NCBI RefSeq assembly: GCF_002128405.1
Contig: NZ_NETJ01000001.1
Span: 434,001-498,000 of the forward strand
Length of the DNA stretch: 64,000 nucleotides
Origin: Gottfriedia solisilvae
GTDB taxonomy: Bacteria; Bacillota; Bacilli; Bacillales; Bacillaceae_G
Direction: 5' to 3'
Shown piece by piece: positions 46,887-55,922 of the stretch. Each line of letters opens with the position of its first letter. Positions within the stretch are counted from its first letter, which is position 1. The notes under the pieces were generated by a model, which was not told the DNA's origin, ran no database searches, and saw only the letters and a program-made list of their open reading frames with translations. A program made the translations under genes and the position numbers.

Positions 46887-46920
46887 AACATGAAGGGACC
46901 TTAAAAGGTCCCTTCATGTT
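46887..46920. terminator. Large hairpin after the GNAT gene
   Basis: AACATGAAGGGACCTT and AAGGTCCCTTCATGTT are perfect 16-bp arms with a 2-base centre. The T tail is short, so its strength as a terminator is uncertain, but its place between converging genes fits. Confidence 0.7.
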
Positions 46921-46947
46921 TGGCAATTTATCAAAGGATCTAGCACC

Positions 46948-47541
46948 CTAATCTTTTAAACCTTTTCCATCAAGGATTTGCGGTATATATTTTTCTACTC
47001 TTGATACTCTTGTTTTAGATTGTTTAGGTGCAGCAAAATAAAGAAGATATGCTCTCTGACGGCCAGGCGTTAATTCTTCAAAAGCAGTTTTCAATTCAGG
47101 CATTTCATCTAGTTTCATTTGAAATTCTTCAGGAACTATGTATTCCGTATTTTTTTTAAACTCGACTTCCAGCCCAGATTTCTCAACCTCTATGGCTTCA
47201 TAAATATATGCTTTCAAGATTTCTTCCATATCAATTATTTGTTGTACATTGGTAAATCGAATTTGGCGAGCCGACTGTACATTCTCCGTTTGTTGGATTA
47301 AGATCCCCTTTTCATCCTTTAATAAGGCACCTTTATGAAATAAAAGCGCACAATACTCTTTAAATCCATGAATTAACACTATATTTTTATCTTCAAATGT
47401 ATAGCAAGGATGCATCCACTTAAATTCTTCGGTCAGATCACAATCAAGGACGATTTTTCTCAAATTTTCAAATTCTTCTTGCCAATTTTTAGTCTTACTT
47501 AAAAATGCATCTACTTTTGGATTTAATTTTCTCTCTGTCAT
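46948..47541 (-). CDS. YdeI/OmpD-associated family protein (DUF1801)
   Basis: A 197-residue protein of the YdeI group. The N-terminal half carries the DUF1801 pattern (KWMHPCYTFEDKNIVLIHGFKEYCALLFHKG) and the C-terminal half has ELTPGRQRAYLLYFAAPKQSKTRVSRVEK, the hallmark of the YdeI C-terminal domain. Proposed roles are poorly defined (a relative is called a bacteriocin-protection protein). ATG 47541 follows GAGGTG; the frame extends four codons further. Stands alone. Confidence 0.8.
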   Translation of the reverse strand: MTERKLNPKVDAFLSKTKNWQEEFENLRKIVLDCDLTEEFKWMHPCYTFEDKNIVLIHGFKEYCALLFHKGALLKDEKGILIQQTENVQSARQIRFTNVQQIIDMEEILKAYIYEAIEVEKSGLEVEFKKNTEYIVPEEFQMKLDEMPELKTAFEELTPGRQRAYLLYFAAPKQSKTRVSRVEKYIPQILDGKGLKD

Positions 47542-47762
47542 AAAACACCTCACACTAATTCTTCTATCAATTTTAAAAATTACTTAACTATACCTCAAAA
47601 CTTGGATTTTCGATTTCTAACAAACATTCTTTCCATCATGTTTTCTATCAAAATATCCTTTTCTATTCTTTTTAAGAATTGTTTCTACTTTTGAATTTTA
47701 CTATACATATTTTTATTATTCTACACGTATTCAGGGTAGTTTTTGAAAAATTATAAATAAAA

Positions 47763-47799
47763 AAAATGGCAACCAATATTCATTAGTTGCCATTTTCTT
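47763..47799 (-). terminator. Terminator of the efe operon
   Basis: AAAATGGCAAC and GTTGCCATTTT form an 11-bp stem around a 12-base loop, about 35 bp after efeU, with T run on the minus strand. Confidence 0.85.
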
Positions 47800-47826
47800 A
47801 TGTTGTTCTCATCAAAATAGATCCTA

Positions 47827-49539
47827 CTATGCTGAGATCGATTGTTTTTTACTGCCGATTTTAGTTCCAACAAATAACCAGATCACAAATAGCAATAATA
47901 TGATTTGTGGTATTGCACTTTCAAATGAAGGATAAATCCCTATTTTTGGTATAGTTGGTAGTTTTGTAGACATGTGGTTTGGTAAGTAACCAATGCCTTG
48001 TAGCGCATGAATACTTTGCCCAATAAATTTAAACGTTAAATAGTAAATACATAAACTTGCAATTAAGAAAAATGGTTTTAGTGGTATTAGTTTACTTCCT
48101 TTCAATAGGATGAAACCGATTATACTTAGAATCAATATACCACCAGCAAATCCAATAAATAATTCTTTCATTGAGATTGATGAACTCATCCCTATGTAGA
48201 ATACTACAGTCTCTGCGCCTTCTCTAAATACTGCAAAAAATGATAGTAAACTAATTGATAGAATTCCACCGCCAGCTAAAGCAGCTTGCGCCTTTTCTTT
48301 CATTGTTTTTCCATACTCTTTTTGATTTGATTGTTTATGCAACCAAAGTCCAACTGTTAACATGAAGACAACGGCAATTAAACCGGAAACACCTTCAATT
48401 AGTTGATTACTGATACCTGCTGAAATTTTAGATAATAAGAACTGGAATAATGCACCCGCAACTAAGCTTGCAAGAACCCCAAAGGCTCCACCAATGAAGA
48501 TCCATTTACGAGCAGCGACTTGATTATTTTTTGAAACTAGTGCAAGTAACGCAGATATAATAATCAACGCCTCTAACCCTTCACGAAAAACAATTGTACC
48601 AGCATCAAACATTGAATACGAATTTTTCTCAGTAGCCATATTTAAGTTTGTCTGAATATGTTTTAATGTTTTCATCGTTTGATTAGAGTTTGGTTTGTCG
48701 GATATTTGTGATAAAGCGATTGTTGTATCATTTTCAATTTGTTTGTACAGTTCCATTGAATTAGCTTGAACAACAACCTCTACATAAGGCCAATCCTGAA
48801 CGAACTCTGTAAATGCATCTTGTGCTTTTTTTGGTTCATCTGAATTGATATACTCAATCGTTTGATCAATTAATCCAATTGCTTTCTCAATACTTACGTC
48901 TTTATTTGAATCAGTTGTTGGATGATTTAAAACATCAATTAATTTTGTTAAGCTACTTGTTACTTTCTTACTGTCCTGCTTTGATGAAAATAATGCAGAT
49001 CTAGTTGTAATCATATTTGATTCAATTGCACCGTAGAAACCAGCATTCGCTTTTCTTAAATCATTCTCGATTTTATACCATTCAACCTCGAACAATTTAT
49101 ATTGTTTTTTTGCTTCTACCCAATTTGAATCAGTTGAATAAGACTGAACTTTTTCAAGATGGAATGTTAGTTTCTTTAAATCAATTTGAGATAAATCTTT
49201 CGTTACATTCGTATTTTTTATCCAATTTTCGGTCTCAAAAGCAATTTCACGGATATCTTCAGTAATAGCTGTGATATCATTACTTTCTAAATCTTCAAGA
49301 GCATGATTTACGAGCTTATTTAATTGATCCGTTTTCTTTTCATTTTCAATTAAACTTTTAATCGATTGTAAATCTGCTTTCACTTTATCTTTTTCCCCGT
49401 TTTTAACTTCAGTTAAGGAATTCCCAATATGTGAAAGTACTTGTTCTTGAACATCTGTTTCTGCAAATATTTTCTGAATTGGACTATTCATAAATAGGAT
49501 AAATAGTAAAGTTATGAAAAGCGTTGTTATTTTCTTCAT
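47827..49539 (-). CDS. efeU: EfeU-like FTR1 iron permease with long extracytoplasmic N-terminal domain
   Basis: Iron transporter of the FTR1 family (570 residues). A signal-like helix (about residues 3-25) leads into an extracytoplasmic, helix-rich domain to about 295. Then seven membrane helices carry the iron-conducting REGLE-type motifs FREGLEALIII and FREGAETVVFY. It takes Fe passed on by EfeO after EfeB oxidation. The N-terminal domain resembles the helical segment of other Bacillus EfeU proteins, though here the protein is longer than the roughly 480-residue YwbL. ATG 49539 is chosen since AGGTGAC precedes it and GTG 49548 lies inside that site. Last gene of the operon. Confidence 0.86.
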   Translation of the reverse strand: MKKITTLFITLLFILFMNSPIQKIFAETDVQEQVLSHIGNSLTEVKNGEKDKVKADLQSIKSLIENEKKTDQLNKLVNHALEDLESNDITAITEDIREIAFETENWIKNTNVTKDLSQIDLKKLTFHLEKVQSYSTDSNWVEAKKQYKLFEVEWYKIENDLRKANAGFYGAIESNMITTRSALFSSKQDSKKVTSSLTKLIDVLNHPTTDSNKDVSIEKAIGLIDQTIEYINSDEPKKAQDAFTEFVQDWPYVEVVVQANSMELYKQIENDTTIALSQISDKPNSNQTMKTLKHIQTNLNMATEKNSYSMFDAGTIVFREGLEALIIISALLALVSKNNQVAARKWIFIGGAFGVLASLVAGALFQFLLSKISAGISNQLIEGVSGLIAVVFMLTVGLWLHKQSNQKEYGKTMKEKAQAALAGGGILSISLLSFFAVFREGAETVVFYIGMSSSISMKELFIGFAGGILILSIIGFILLKGSKLIPLKPFFLIASLCIYYLTFKFIGQSIHALQGIGYLPNHMSTKLPTIPKIGIYPSFESAIPQIILLLFVIWLFVGTKIGSKKQSISA

Positions 49540-49548
49540 TGTTGTCAC

Positions 49549-50799
49549 CTAGATTAAACCTTCTCCAATATAACTGCCTTTCTTTACACCACCAAAACAT
49601 GCAAAGACAGCACTTCCATTATGTTCAATATATTCATTTAATAAGTCCATTTTCGCTAATTTTTCTTGTAAAGGTATGAATTGCTTCTCAATATCTTGTT
49701 GGAAACTAACAAATAATAATCCTGCATCTAGTTTACCTGTTTGAATATCTAATCCATCTGTATATGAATAAGATCTTCTTAGGATTTTCACTTTACCATT
49801 CCCTCTAGCTAAGGCAACATGAGAATCTGCTGGAATCATTAAATTACCATTTGAATCTTTTTTCTTAACATTCAGTTCTGCAAATTCATCCTTTTCGCCA
49901 AGTGGTGCACCAGATTGACGATGACGTCCAAACGTTGCTTCTTGATCATTTAAAGTGCTACGATCCCATTCCTCAACACGAATACGAATTCTACGTGCCA
50001 CTAAATAAGATCCACCAGCTAACCATGTTGGTGTATTATCATTTTGAATCCAAACATGCTTATTCATTTCATCTTTATCTTTCGGATTTGGATTTGCAGT
50101 ACCATCTTTAAAGCCCATTAAATTTCTTGGAGTGCTTCCAGATGGATCCGAACCTTGTGAACGTTGAAATCCATGTTGCATCCATTTTAAAGATACAATG
50201 CCGCGGCCAATTCGAATTAAATTACGAAGTCCATGAAATGCAACTTGTTGATCATTCGCACAAACTTGAACAGCAATATCTCCACCATTCCACTCTTCTC
50301 TTAAATCGTCTCCTGGGAAATGTGGCAAATCTTTTAATTGGCTTGGGCGTTTTGATTGTATTGATAATTTATCGAAGAAACTAGGTCCTACACCAAATGT
50401 GAAAGTCAGTTTCATCGGTTGAAGTCCAATTGCTTCTCCAGTATCTGCTGGAGGTGATGACAGTACATCTGAATCTCCAATCTCTTTTCCTTCACTAAGT
50501 GTAGCTGCCGCTTCTGTCCATTTTTTAAATAAAGTTTTTATCTCATTTTTTGATGTCGTTTCTAGTTGAAATGATGCTAAATACATAAAGTCTTGAGCTG
50601 GCGTTGTAATCCCTTGTTGGTGCTCACCATAAAATGGAAGAAGTTCACTTGCATCCACCTTATTGGGTGTAAAGAAATTTGTAACTTTATCAGTTGCAGC
50701 CTCTATTCCAGTTGCACCAATTAATAATCCCGCTCCACCTACACCTATTAACTTAAGTGCATCACGTCTTGTAACTTTATTCTTTTCTAAGTTTGACAT
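49549..50799 (-). CDS. efeB: EfeB Dyp-type heme peroxidase, Tat-exported
   Basis: A 416-residue Dyp-type peroxidase, exported folded by the Tat system: residues 10-38 hold VTRRDALKLIGVGGAGLLIGATG, a twin-arginine signal. The active-site GFKDGTANP carries the catalytic aspartate, and the heme-ligand histidine is in FGRHRQSGAPLG. In EfeUOB it oxidises or deferrochelates iron for uptake. It lies between efeO and efeU with gaps of 1 and about 9 bp. TTAGGAG precedes the ATG. No tat genes are in this window. Confidence 0.92.
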   Translation of the reverse strand: MSNLEKNKVTRRDALKLIGVGGAGLLIGATGIEAATDKVTNFFTPNKVDASELLPFYGEHQQGITTPAQDFMYLASFQLETTSKNEIKTLFKKWTEAAATLSEGKEIGDSDVLSSPPADTGEAIGLQPMKLTFTFGVGPSFFDKLSIQSKRPSQLKDLPHFPGDDLREEWNGGDIAVQVCANDQQVAFHGLRNLIRIGRGIVSLKWMQHGFQRSQGSDPSGSTPRNLMGFKDGTANPNPKDKDEMNKHVWIQNDNTPTWLAGGSYLVARRIRIRVEEWDRSTLNDQEATFGRHRQSGAPLGEKDEFAELNVKKKDSNGNLMIPADSHVALARGNGKVKILRRSYSYTDGLDIQTGKLDAGLLFVSFQQDIEKQFIPLQEKLAKMDLLNEYIEHNGSAVFACFGGVKKGSYIGEGLI

Positions 50800-50800
50800 A

Positions 50801-51652
50801 TTAGTTTACTCCTAATGTTGAGCCAACTTGAGAGATTGGTTCTGCAAGCGCATCAACTTGTTGTGCTAATTTTTTCACTTCATCTTCTTTTAACTTCGTG
50901 TAATCGATATATTGTTCACCATTTTTATATGAATCCAATGATGTCATTAATTCTTTAAAGCGGTCATCAATAGTAGTCGCTAACTCAGCATCTTTTTCCT
51001 TTAATTTAGGTAAAACTAATTCAATTACTTTGTGTGAGCCTTCTACGTTTGCTGCAAAATCAGCTAAGTCTGTATGTGAATAGCGTTCTTCCTCACCAGT
51101 AACTTTTGATGAAGAAACTTCATTTAATAATTCTACAGGACCTGTCACAAATAGAACTGGATCAATTTCAACTGTTTCTACTTTCGCACGTAAATAATTA
51201 GCGTCCGTCATTAATTGTTTCGTATATTTTTCTAGACCTTTTGTTGTTTTATCTACCCATAATACTTGTTCAATTTTGTGGAAACCAGTCCACTCTTCAG
51301 CTGGTACGTCACCTTCACGTGCATCAATTTTTGGATCTAAATCACCAAATGATTCTGCAACTGGCTCAATTCTTTCAAAATAAGATCTGCTAATTGGATA
51401 TAAACGTTTTGCTTCTTCTATATCACCTGCATTGATTGCATTAACGAATAATTGAGTTGATTTTACGAATTCTTCTGTTTGTGAAACGACAAAGTCACGA
51501 TAACTATTAATCTCAGTATCTAGCTTTACTTTTTCTACTACATTTTTATCCTTTTGAACTTTACTAGTTTCTTCAGTTTTTTGTGAGCACCCTGCTACCA
51601 TAAGGCTTGTTGCAATTGAAAGTGCGATCAAAGTTGTTTGCTTCTTCATCAT
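50801..51652 (-). CDS. efeO: EfeO/EfeM-like iron-binding lipoprotein (imelysin domain)
   Basis: Surface lipoprotein of 283 residues. The signal peptide ends in the lipobox MVAGC, so Cys22 is lipidated. Most of the rest is an imelysin-type (M75) domain with the iron-binding GFHKIEQ (HxxE). An N-terminal cupredoxin domain, seen in longer EfeO proteins, is missing, so this is the EfeM form. It captures iron for EfeU. GGAGGA precedes two adjacent ATGs. Two Fur-box-like sites lie upstream; it is the first gene of the operon. Confidence 0.9.
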   Translation of the reverse strand: MMKKQTTLIALSIATSLMVAGCSQKTEETSKVQKDKNVVEKVKLDTEINSYRDFVVSQTEEFVKSTQLFVNAINAGDIEEAKRLYPISRSYFERIEPVAESFGDLDPKIDAREGDVPAEEWTGFHKIEQVLWVDKTTKGLEKYTKQLMTDANYLRAKVETVEIDPVLFVTGPVELLNEVSSSKVTGEEERYSHTDLADFAANVEGSHKVIELVLPKLKEKDAELATTIDDRFKELMTSLDSYKNGEQYIDYTKLKEDEVKKLAQQVDALAEPISQVGSTLGVN

Positions 51653-51700
51653 TTTTTTCCTCCAGAATGAATCATACTCTTTATGATTTTATAAATGTAT

Positions 51701-51755
51701 TGAAAACCATTATCATCTAACATCATATTATAACTGATAATAATTTTCAATGAAA
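51701..51755 (-). promoter_or_regulatory. efe promoter with two Fur boxes
   Basis: TGATAATAATTTTCA (51735-51749) matches the Fur 7-1-7 consensus TGATAATNATTATCA with one mismatch. TGAAAACCATTATCA (51701-51715) matches with two. Between them is TATAAT (minus strand, 51732-51727) with a weak TTTCAT 17 bp upstream, so the first box covers the spacer and the second lies just after transcription would start. Iron repression is strongly suggested. Confidence 0.75.
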
Positions 51756-51766
51756 ATTTCATAAAA

Positions 51767-51796
51767 AATGACAGCAAGCCAAAACCTCCTGTCATT
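51767..51796 (-). terminator. Terminator of the lactone-oxidase-type gene
   Basis: AATGACAG and CTGTCATT pair around a 14-base loop, followed on the minus strand by TTTTTTATG. It isolates this gene from the efe promoter. Confidence 0.65.
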
Positions 51797-51802
51797 AATA
51801 CA

Positions 51803-53101
51803 TTATCCTATATTAAATAACTTCCCTAAATATGCATTAACAAATACGTTTTTGGGATCAAGTTTACTTCTAATTTCAAGGAATTGCGATAAATGAGGGT
51901 ATAAGTTCTCCAATTGTACTATTGTCATGTTATGCATTTTTCCCCAGTGTGGACGTCCACCATAGCTTTGAAGAATTTCTTCAATTCGATAGAAATAATC
52001 CTGATGTGGCATTCCTTTATACATATGAATTGCAATATAAGCAGAGTCACGTGCTGATGCAGGACTAATCATAAAATGATCTGCTTTTACAAATCTACAT
52101 TCAATTGGAAAATGTACATTGAATTTATTTTTTATAATTTCTTCTTGAATCTCTTTCGTTGCATCAACCATATAGACTTTTGGAATACTGTATTCCATTT
52201 CATTAAATTTTACATTTCGAACTGTAGAAAACAGTTGAAAACTTGGTCCTACCATTCTAGAGTTTGGTACATTCTTGGCACTTAATCTACTAATCATCCT
52301 ACTAGTTTTAGGTATATTTCTACTAATTTCACTTAAAAACCAAAATACATTATTTTCAATGGTTGCTACTTTCCATTTTTCGAACTTAAAAGAATGATTC
52401 TTTGTTCTAGTTTCATTCATCAGTTTTACTTGTATATTTTTTGAGTAAGGGAACATATAAAATTCAAAATGCTCATTTTCATTCTTCATTTCTTCAATGC
52501 GGTGATATAATTCTACTGTTTGAATCTTTTTACTTTCATAACGATATGTAGTAGCAGGTTTAATTCTAATTTTCATTTTTACTACAATCCCAAGTAACCC
52601 TAGTGAAACACCAATTGCTTTATATAGATCTATATTCTTTATTTTCGAACAAACTAACACTTCACCATTAGGTAGAACAATTGTTAATTCTTCAATTTGT
52701 GTGGCTAAAATTCCATGCTGTACACCAGTACCATGTGTACCTGTTAATAATGCTCCAGCAATAGATTGAACATTAATATCGCCTAAATTTTCCTGGGCAA
52801 AACCAAACTCGTATAATTCTTGCCCAAGTCTTTCTAATTTTGTTCCTGCCCATACTTCAGCAATTTGTTTTTCTTTATCTATTGAAATGACACCTTGTAA
52901 TTGGTCAAGAGAGACGAGGAAATCAGTTGTTGATATTAGCGGGGTAAAGGAGTGACGTGAACCTACTACTCTTATTTTCTTATTTTCTATATTTGCTTTT
53001 TTTACGATCGCTACAACTTCTTCGATCGAATTTGGTGTAAAAATATGTTGTGGATTAAACTTCACACTACCAGACCAATTTTGCCAATAACCGCTTTTCA
53101 T
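51803..53101 (-). CDS. FAD-linked oxidase, sugar 1,4-lactone oxidase type
   Basis: A 432-residue vanillyl-alcohol-oxidase-fold flavoprotein. FAD-binding VVGSRHSFTPL and ALLTGTHGTGVQ lie in the N-terminal half; the C-terminal ALO domain has the catalytic GGRPHWGKMHN. The family includes D-arabinono-1,4-lactone and L-gulonolactone oxidases; the sugar here is unknown. The SRHSF motif places a His where FAD can be linked covalently. ATG 53101 is chosen from AAGGGG 8 nt upstream; GTG 53110 lies inside it. Confidence 0.87.
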   Translation of the reverse strand: MKSGYWQNWSGSVKFNPQHIFTPNSIEEVVAIVKKANIENKKIRVVGSRHSFTPLISTTDFLVSLDQLQGVISIDKEKQIAEVWAGTKLERLGQELYEFGFAQENLGDINVQSIAGALLTGTHGTGVQHGILATQIEELTIVLPNGEVLVCSKIKNIDLYKAIGVSLGLLGIVVKMKIRIKPATTYRYESKKIQTVELYHRIEEMKNENEHFEFYMFPYSKNIQVKLMNETRTKNHSFKFEKWKVATIENNVFWFLSEISRNIPKTSRMISRLSAKNVPNSRMVGPSFQLFSTVRNVKFNEMEYSIPKVYMVDATKEIQEEIIKNKFNVHFPIECRFVKADHFMISPASARDSAYIAIHMYKGMPHQDYFYRIEEILQSYGGRPHWGKMHNMTIVQLENLYPHLSQFLEIRSKLDPKNVFVNAYLGKLFNIG

Positions 53102-53408
53102 AGGAAACACCCCTTATCTCCTTTGTATGGTGTAAAAATAGTTGCTGATTTCGTTTTGGCAAATCACTGTCAATTGTGTAAATCGTTAAATGTTTTAAAA
53201 CTTGTACTTATTTCATAGATTTAGTAGCTACTAGAATTTCATTCGATTTGACTACTTTGCAATTACATTTGTATAAAAACATCAAATCCAAGAAAAGCAC
53301 ATGGCATAGACAAGTTTCGCAACACGGTCCGTTCGAGCATTTATACACCTATCCCGATGCAATTTTTTTATTAATTTATGCAAAAAATCAATGTAAAAGA
53401 ATAAAAAA
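53102..53408. other. Intergenic region with a repeat relic
   Basis: About 305 bp upstream of the lactone-oxidase gene. AT-rich, with a G+C-rich patch at about 53315-53360 (CACGGTCCGTTCGAGC, then CACCTATCCCGAT), part of the decayed repeat family. No reliable gene: a 61-codon plus-strand frame here crosses the relic and the helicase terminator and has no ribosome site. Confidence 0.55.
53315..53360 (+). repeat. Relic of the dispersed repeat family
   Basis: A G+C-rich patch ending with CACCTATCCCGAT (53346-53358), exactly shared with 57677-57689. The sequence GGTCCGTTCGAGC also recalls the G+C-rich ends of the same family. Confidence 0.45.
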
Positions 53409-53434
53409 ATTACATGGAATACAATCCATGTAAT
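53409..53434 (-). terminator. Terminator of the SF1 helicase gene
   Basis: ATTACATGGA and TCCATGTAAT form a perfect 10-bp stem with a 6-base loop, followed by T7 on the minus strand, just past the stop. Confidence 0.88.
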
Positions 53435-53435
53435 G

Positions 53436-55709
53436 TTAATAATCTATAAATCCTTTTAATGTTCTTATTGTATTGGGACTATTTAATCTAGCAGTAAATA
53501 TAGACTGATTCATCGTATGGTGACAGTAAGGATGTCCATACCAAAGGATTTCATTATCAATAATAATGAGTGGTTGAACAAATTCTTTTTGGATAAATTT
53601 CCACTTTTTTTGGTTTTCATAATTAGACTCACTAATGAACGTGATCGGAACGTCAATTTCATTCAGAAGTTTACGAAATTCATTAGACATTGAAGACAAA
53701 TTCGGCATTGATACAGTTAGATTTTTTTTGATATTTCGAAGATCATTTATAAATTCCTCGTTCCATTCGGATATATCATTTGGAAAGAACTTCAATCTTT
53801 TAGAAATACTATGTGAAAAAACTTTTTCAAATTCATTTTTTTCAATTTTATATTCCTTTTCTATTTGATATTCAATTAATTTTCGAACTGTTTTCTCACG
53901 ACTTGTCTTGTTCTTCATAAATGGAATATCTGTTATGTGAATAAATTTTCCTTTTGCCCTCGTTAATGCAACATTTATTAATCGATCACTATTTTGGTCC
54001 GTTAAGATATATCCTGGAGAATATTGTGGCTTCGTATCGACGGTATCAAAAATGATTACATCACATTCTGAACCTTGAAATCGATGAACTGTTGCAATTT
54101 GAATTGGCAAATCTTTATATTTTGTTTTCCCAATTGTATCTTTATGCAGTTCAGTTAATAGTTTTGATTGTGCTCTATACGGCGTTACAACGCCAATTGA
54201 CTCAACTCCATCTATTATACTTGTGAGCATACATTGTGTGGCGATTATTGCTGAGCCTAAATTGTATCTAGAGTTAGTATTTGAATCTTTGAGAGCATAT
54301 GTGTTTAAAAACTGCGCGTTCACTAAACAATTTGCTTTCATAGGAAATGGGCGATGTTTTGAAATCTCTTCCCTCTTTTTAACAGTTGGGTGATCAAATA
54401 CTAAAGAATGGTAGATTTCCTTATTTGTAAATCCTGATATATTCGGATGCATCCTTCTTTGTTTGTTCAGGAGAACTAGATTTTCTAAACTTTCCCCATT
54501 ATTAATTTTTTGCACGATCCCTGCATGATGAAATAAATCTTCCTGAAGCCATTTTTTTACATATTGATTTTGATAACAAGTAGCAATTGGGGGTAATTGT
54601 TTGAAATCCCCACATACTACAATTCTCTTTCCTAATGTTGCTGCAAAAGCAATTTGAGGCGTATAAGCCATACTAATTTCATCAACAATGACCAAATCAA
54701 ATTGTCGCATGTAGATTAAAGGGTCGATTGAACACTTTGATAATGTAGTACCTACTACCTTTGCTTGTTCAATCAATTCTTTTTCTTTTTCACGAATCTC
54801 ACCACGAAGCTTGTTCAGCTTATTTTGGATTTTGCTTAACTCGTGTAAGTCACCTCTTGAAGCGACTCCTCTTTTCGCTTTTCTAATCATTGTAGATTTT
54901 CGATCATCCAAATTTTCTAACTCTATTTGAACAGACTGATCCTCTACCTCTACAAGCTTAGATGAGAGGATACCATCATGTTGTAGGAGTACTTCATCTT
55001 TTGTATATCCATAACGGACAATATCTCCACTTTTCCATTTGGCATTTTCTTCAAGCTGCGCAATCACATTTTTCATTAAAACATCAACAGCAGCATTTGA
55101 ATGAGCGATAACTAGTACTGATTTATTCTTTTCATAATGCTTTAATATCATATTCGTCAAATTATAAGATTTACCAGTACCAGGTGGCCCCCAAATATAG
55201 GTCGTTGCATTATAGAACGAACGATAAATACATTCCTTTTGTACCGAACTACCATTTTTTAATTTTTCAAGATGCTTTGGCTTTGAATTTGCATTCATAA
55301 GTCTCATAATTCGTTTTTGTTTATCTCGATAATCTTTTATTTCATCAAGTCTTTCTATTAATTGATCTAGCAATTCCCAAGGTTCACTGAATAATTCAGC
55401 GTATGGAATGTTAGACTTAAGATTTTCATTTATCTTTATTTCTAATTGCAACCCTTTACTAGAAAGGATTTCGCCTTGATAATCTTGGTTTTCAATTTTT
55501 ATGCGGACTGGAGTTCCATCTGGGACAAACACCTCGGAATAGACAGTAAATAATACAACTGTACTTTGACCTATATCATATAGCGGCGTACCTCTTGTTA
55601 ATAAATGTCCCCTACCGCCATGAAATTTTAAGAAATTCCGCTCTGCTTCCAACGCGATTTGCCATTCTTTTATTAATTCTTTCACATCGTTAGTATGTTT
55701 CACTTGCAT
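53436..55709 (-). CDS. SF1 (Upf1/DNA2-like) helicase with C-terminal extension
   Basis: Superfamily 1 helicase of 757 residues. An N-terminal region to about 165 precedes Walker A GPPGTGKS (174-181). Motif II appears as IVDEISMAY, motif III as CGDFKQLPPIA, motif IV-V as TVHRFQGSECDVIIFDT, and motif VI as NVALTRAKGKFI. Domain order resembles Upf1/Dna2-type enzymes, with a helical insertion of about 110 residues between motifs Ia and II. Past residue 640 an extra 110 residues, with ITFIS and IIIDNEILWYGHPY, resemble a phospholipase-D-like fold without a clear HKD motif. ATG 55709 follows AGGTGA; the frame runs on to 55718. Role unknown, possibly nucleic acid repair. Confidence 0.82.
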   Translation of the reverse strand: MQVKHTNDVKELIKEWQIALEAERNFLKFHGGRGHLLTRGTPLYDIGQSTVVLFTVYSEVFVPDGTPVRIKIENQDYQGEILSSKGLQLEIKINENLKSNIPYAELFSEPWELLDQLIERLDEIKDYRDKQKRIMRLMNANSKPKHLEKLKNGSSVQKECIYRSFYNATTYIWGPPGTGKSYNLTNMILKHYEKNKSVLVIAHSNAAVDVLMKNVIAQLEENAKWKSGDIVRYGYTKDEVLLQHDGILSSKLVEVEDQSVQIELENLDDRKSTMIRKAKRGVASRGDLHELSKIQNKLNKLRGEIREKEKELIEQAKVVGTTLSKCSIDPLIYMRQFDLVIVDEISMAYTPQIAFAATLGKRIVVCGDFKQLPPIATCYQNQYVKKWLQEDLFHHAGIVQKINNGESLENLVLLNKQRRMHPNISGFTNKEIYHSLVFDHPTVKKREEISKHRPFPMKANCLVNAQFLNTYALKDSNTNSRYNLGSAIIATQCMLTSIIDGVESIGVVTPYRAQSKLLTELHKDTIGKTKYKDLPIQIATVHRFQGSECDVIIFDTVDTKPQYSPGYILTDQNSDRLINVALTRAKGKFIHITDIPFMKNKTSREKTVRKLIEYQIEKEYKIEKNEFEKVFSHSISKRLKFFPNDISEWNEEFINDLRNIKKNLTVSMPNLSSMSNEFRKLLNEIDVPITFISESNYENQKKWKFIQKEFVQPLIIIDNEILWYGHPYCHHTMNQSIFTARLNSPNTIRTLKGFIDY

Positions 55710-55922
55710 ATCTTTCACCTAATTTGTTTTAAATTCCAAAAGTAATTATTCGTAATTAAACAATCATACACTAGTTTTTCAAATAAATTAAATAAATTCA
55801 TAACGTTTATTATTCCTATTAATCATTTTCGTCAGATGATATTTCTTGGAGTTTTTAAAATATTCTTTCGCCTCTATATGTTGTATGATGTATTCATCAT
55901 TAAAAAAAGGAAGGTTTTGACA

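Noticed and set aside
53248-53433. 61-codon plus-strand open frame
   Set aside because: No ribosome site; it crosses a repeat relic and the minus-strand helicase terminator, and its residues resemble translated repeat sequence.
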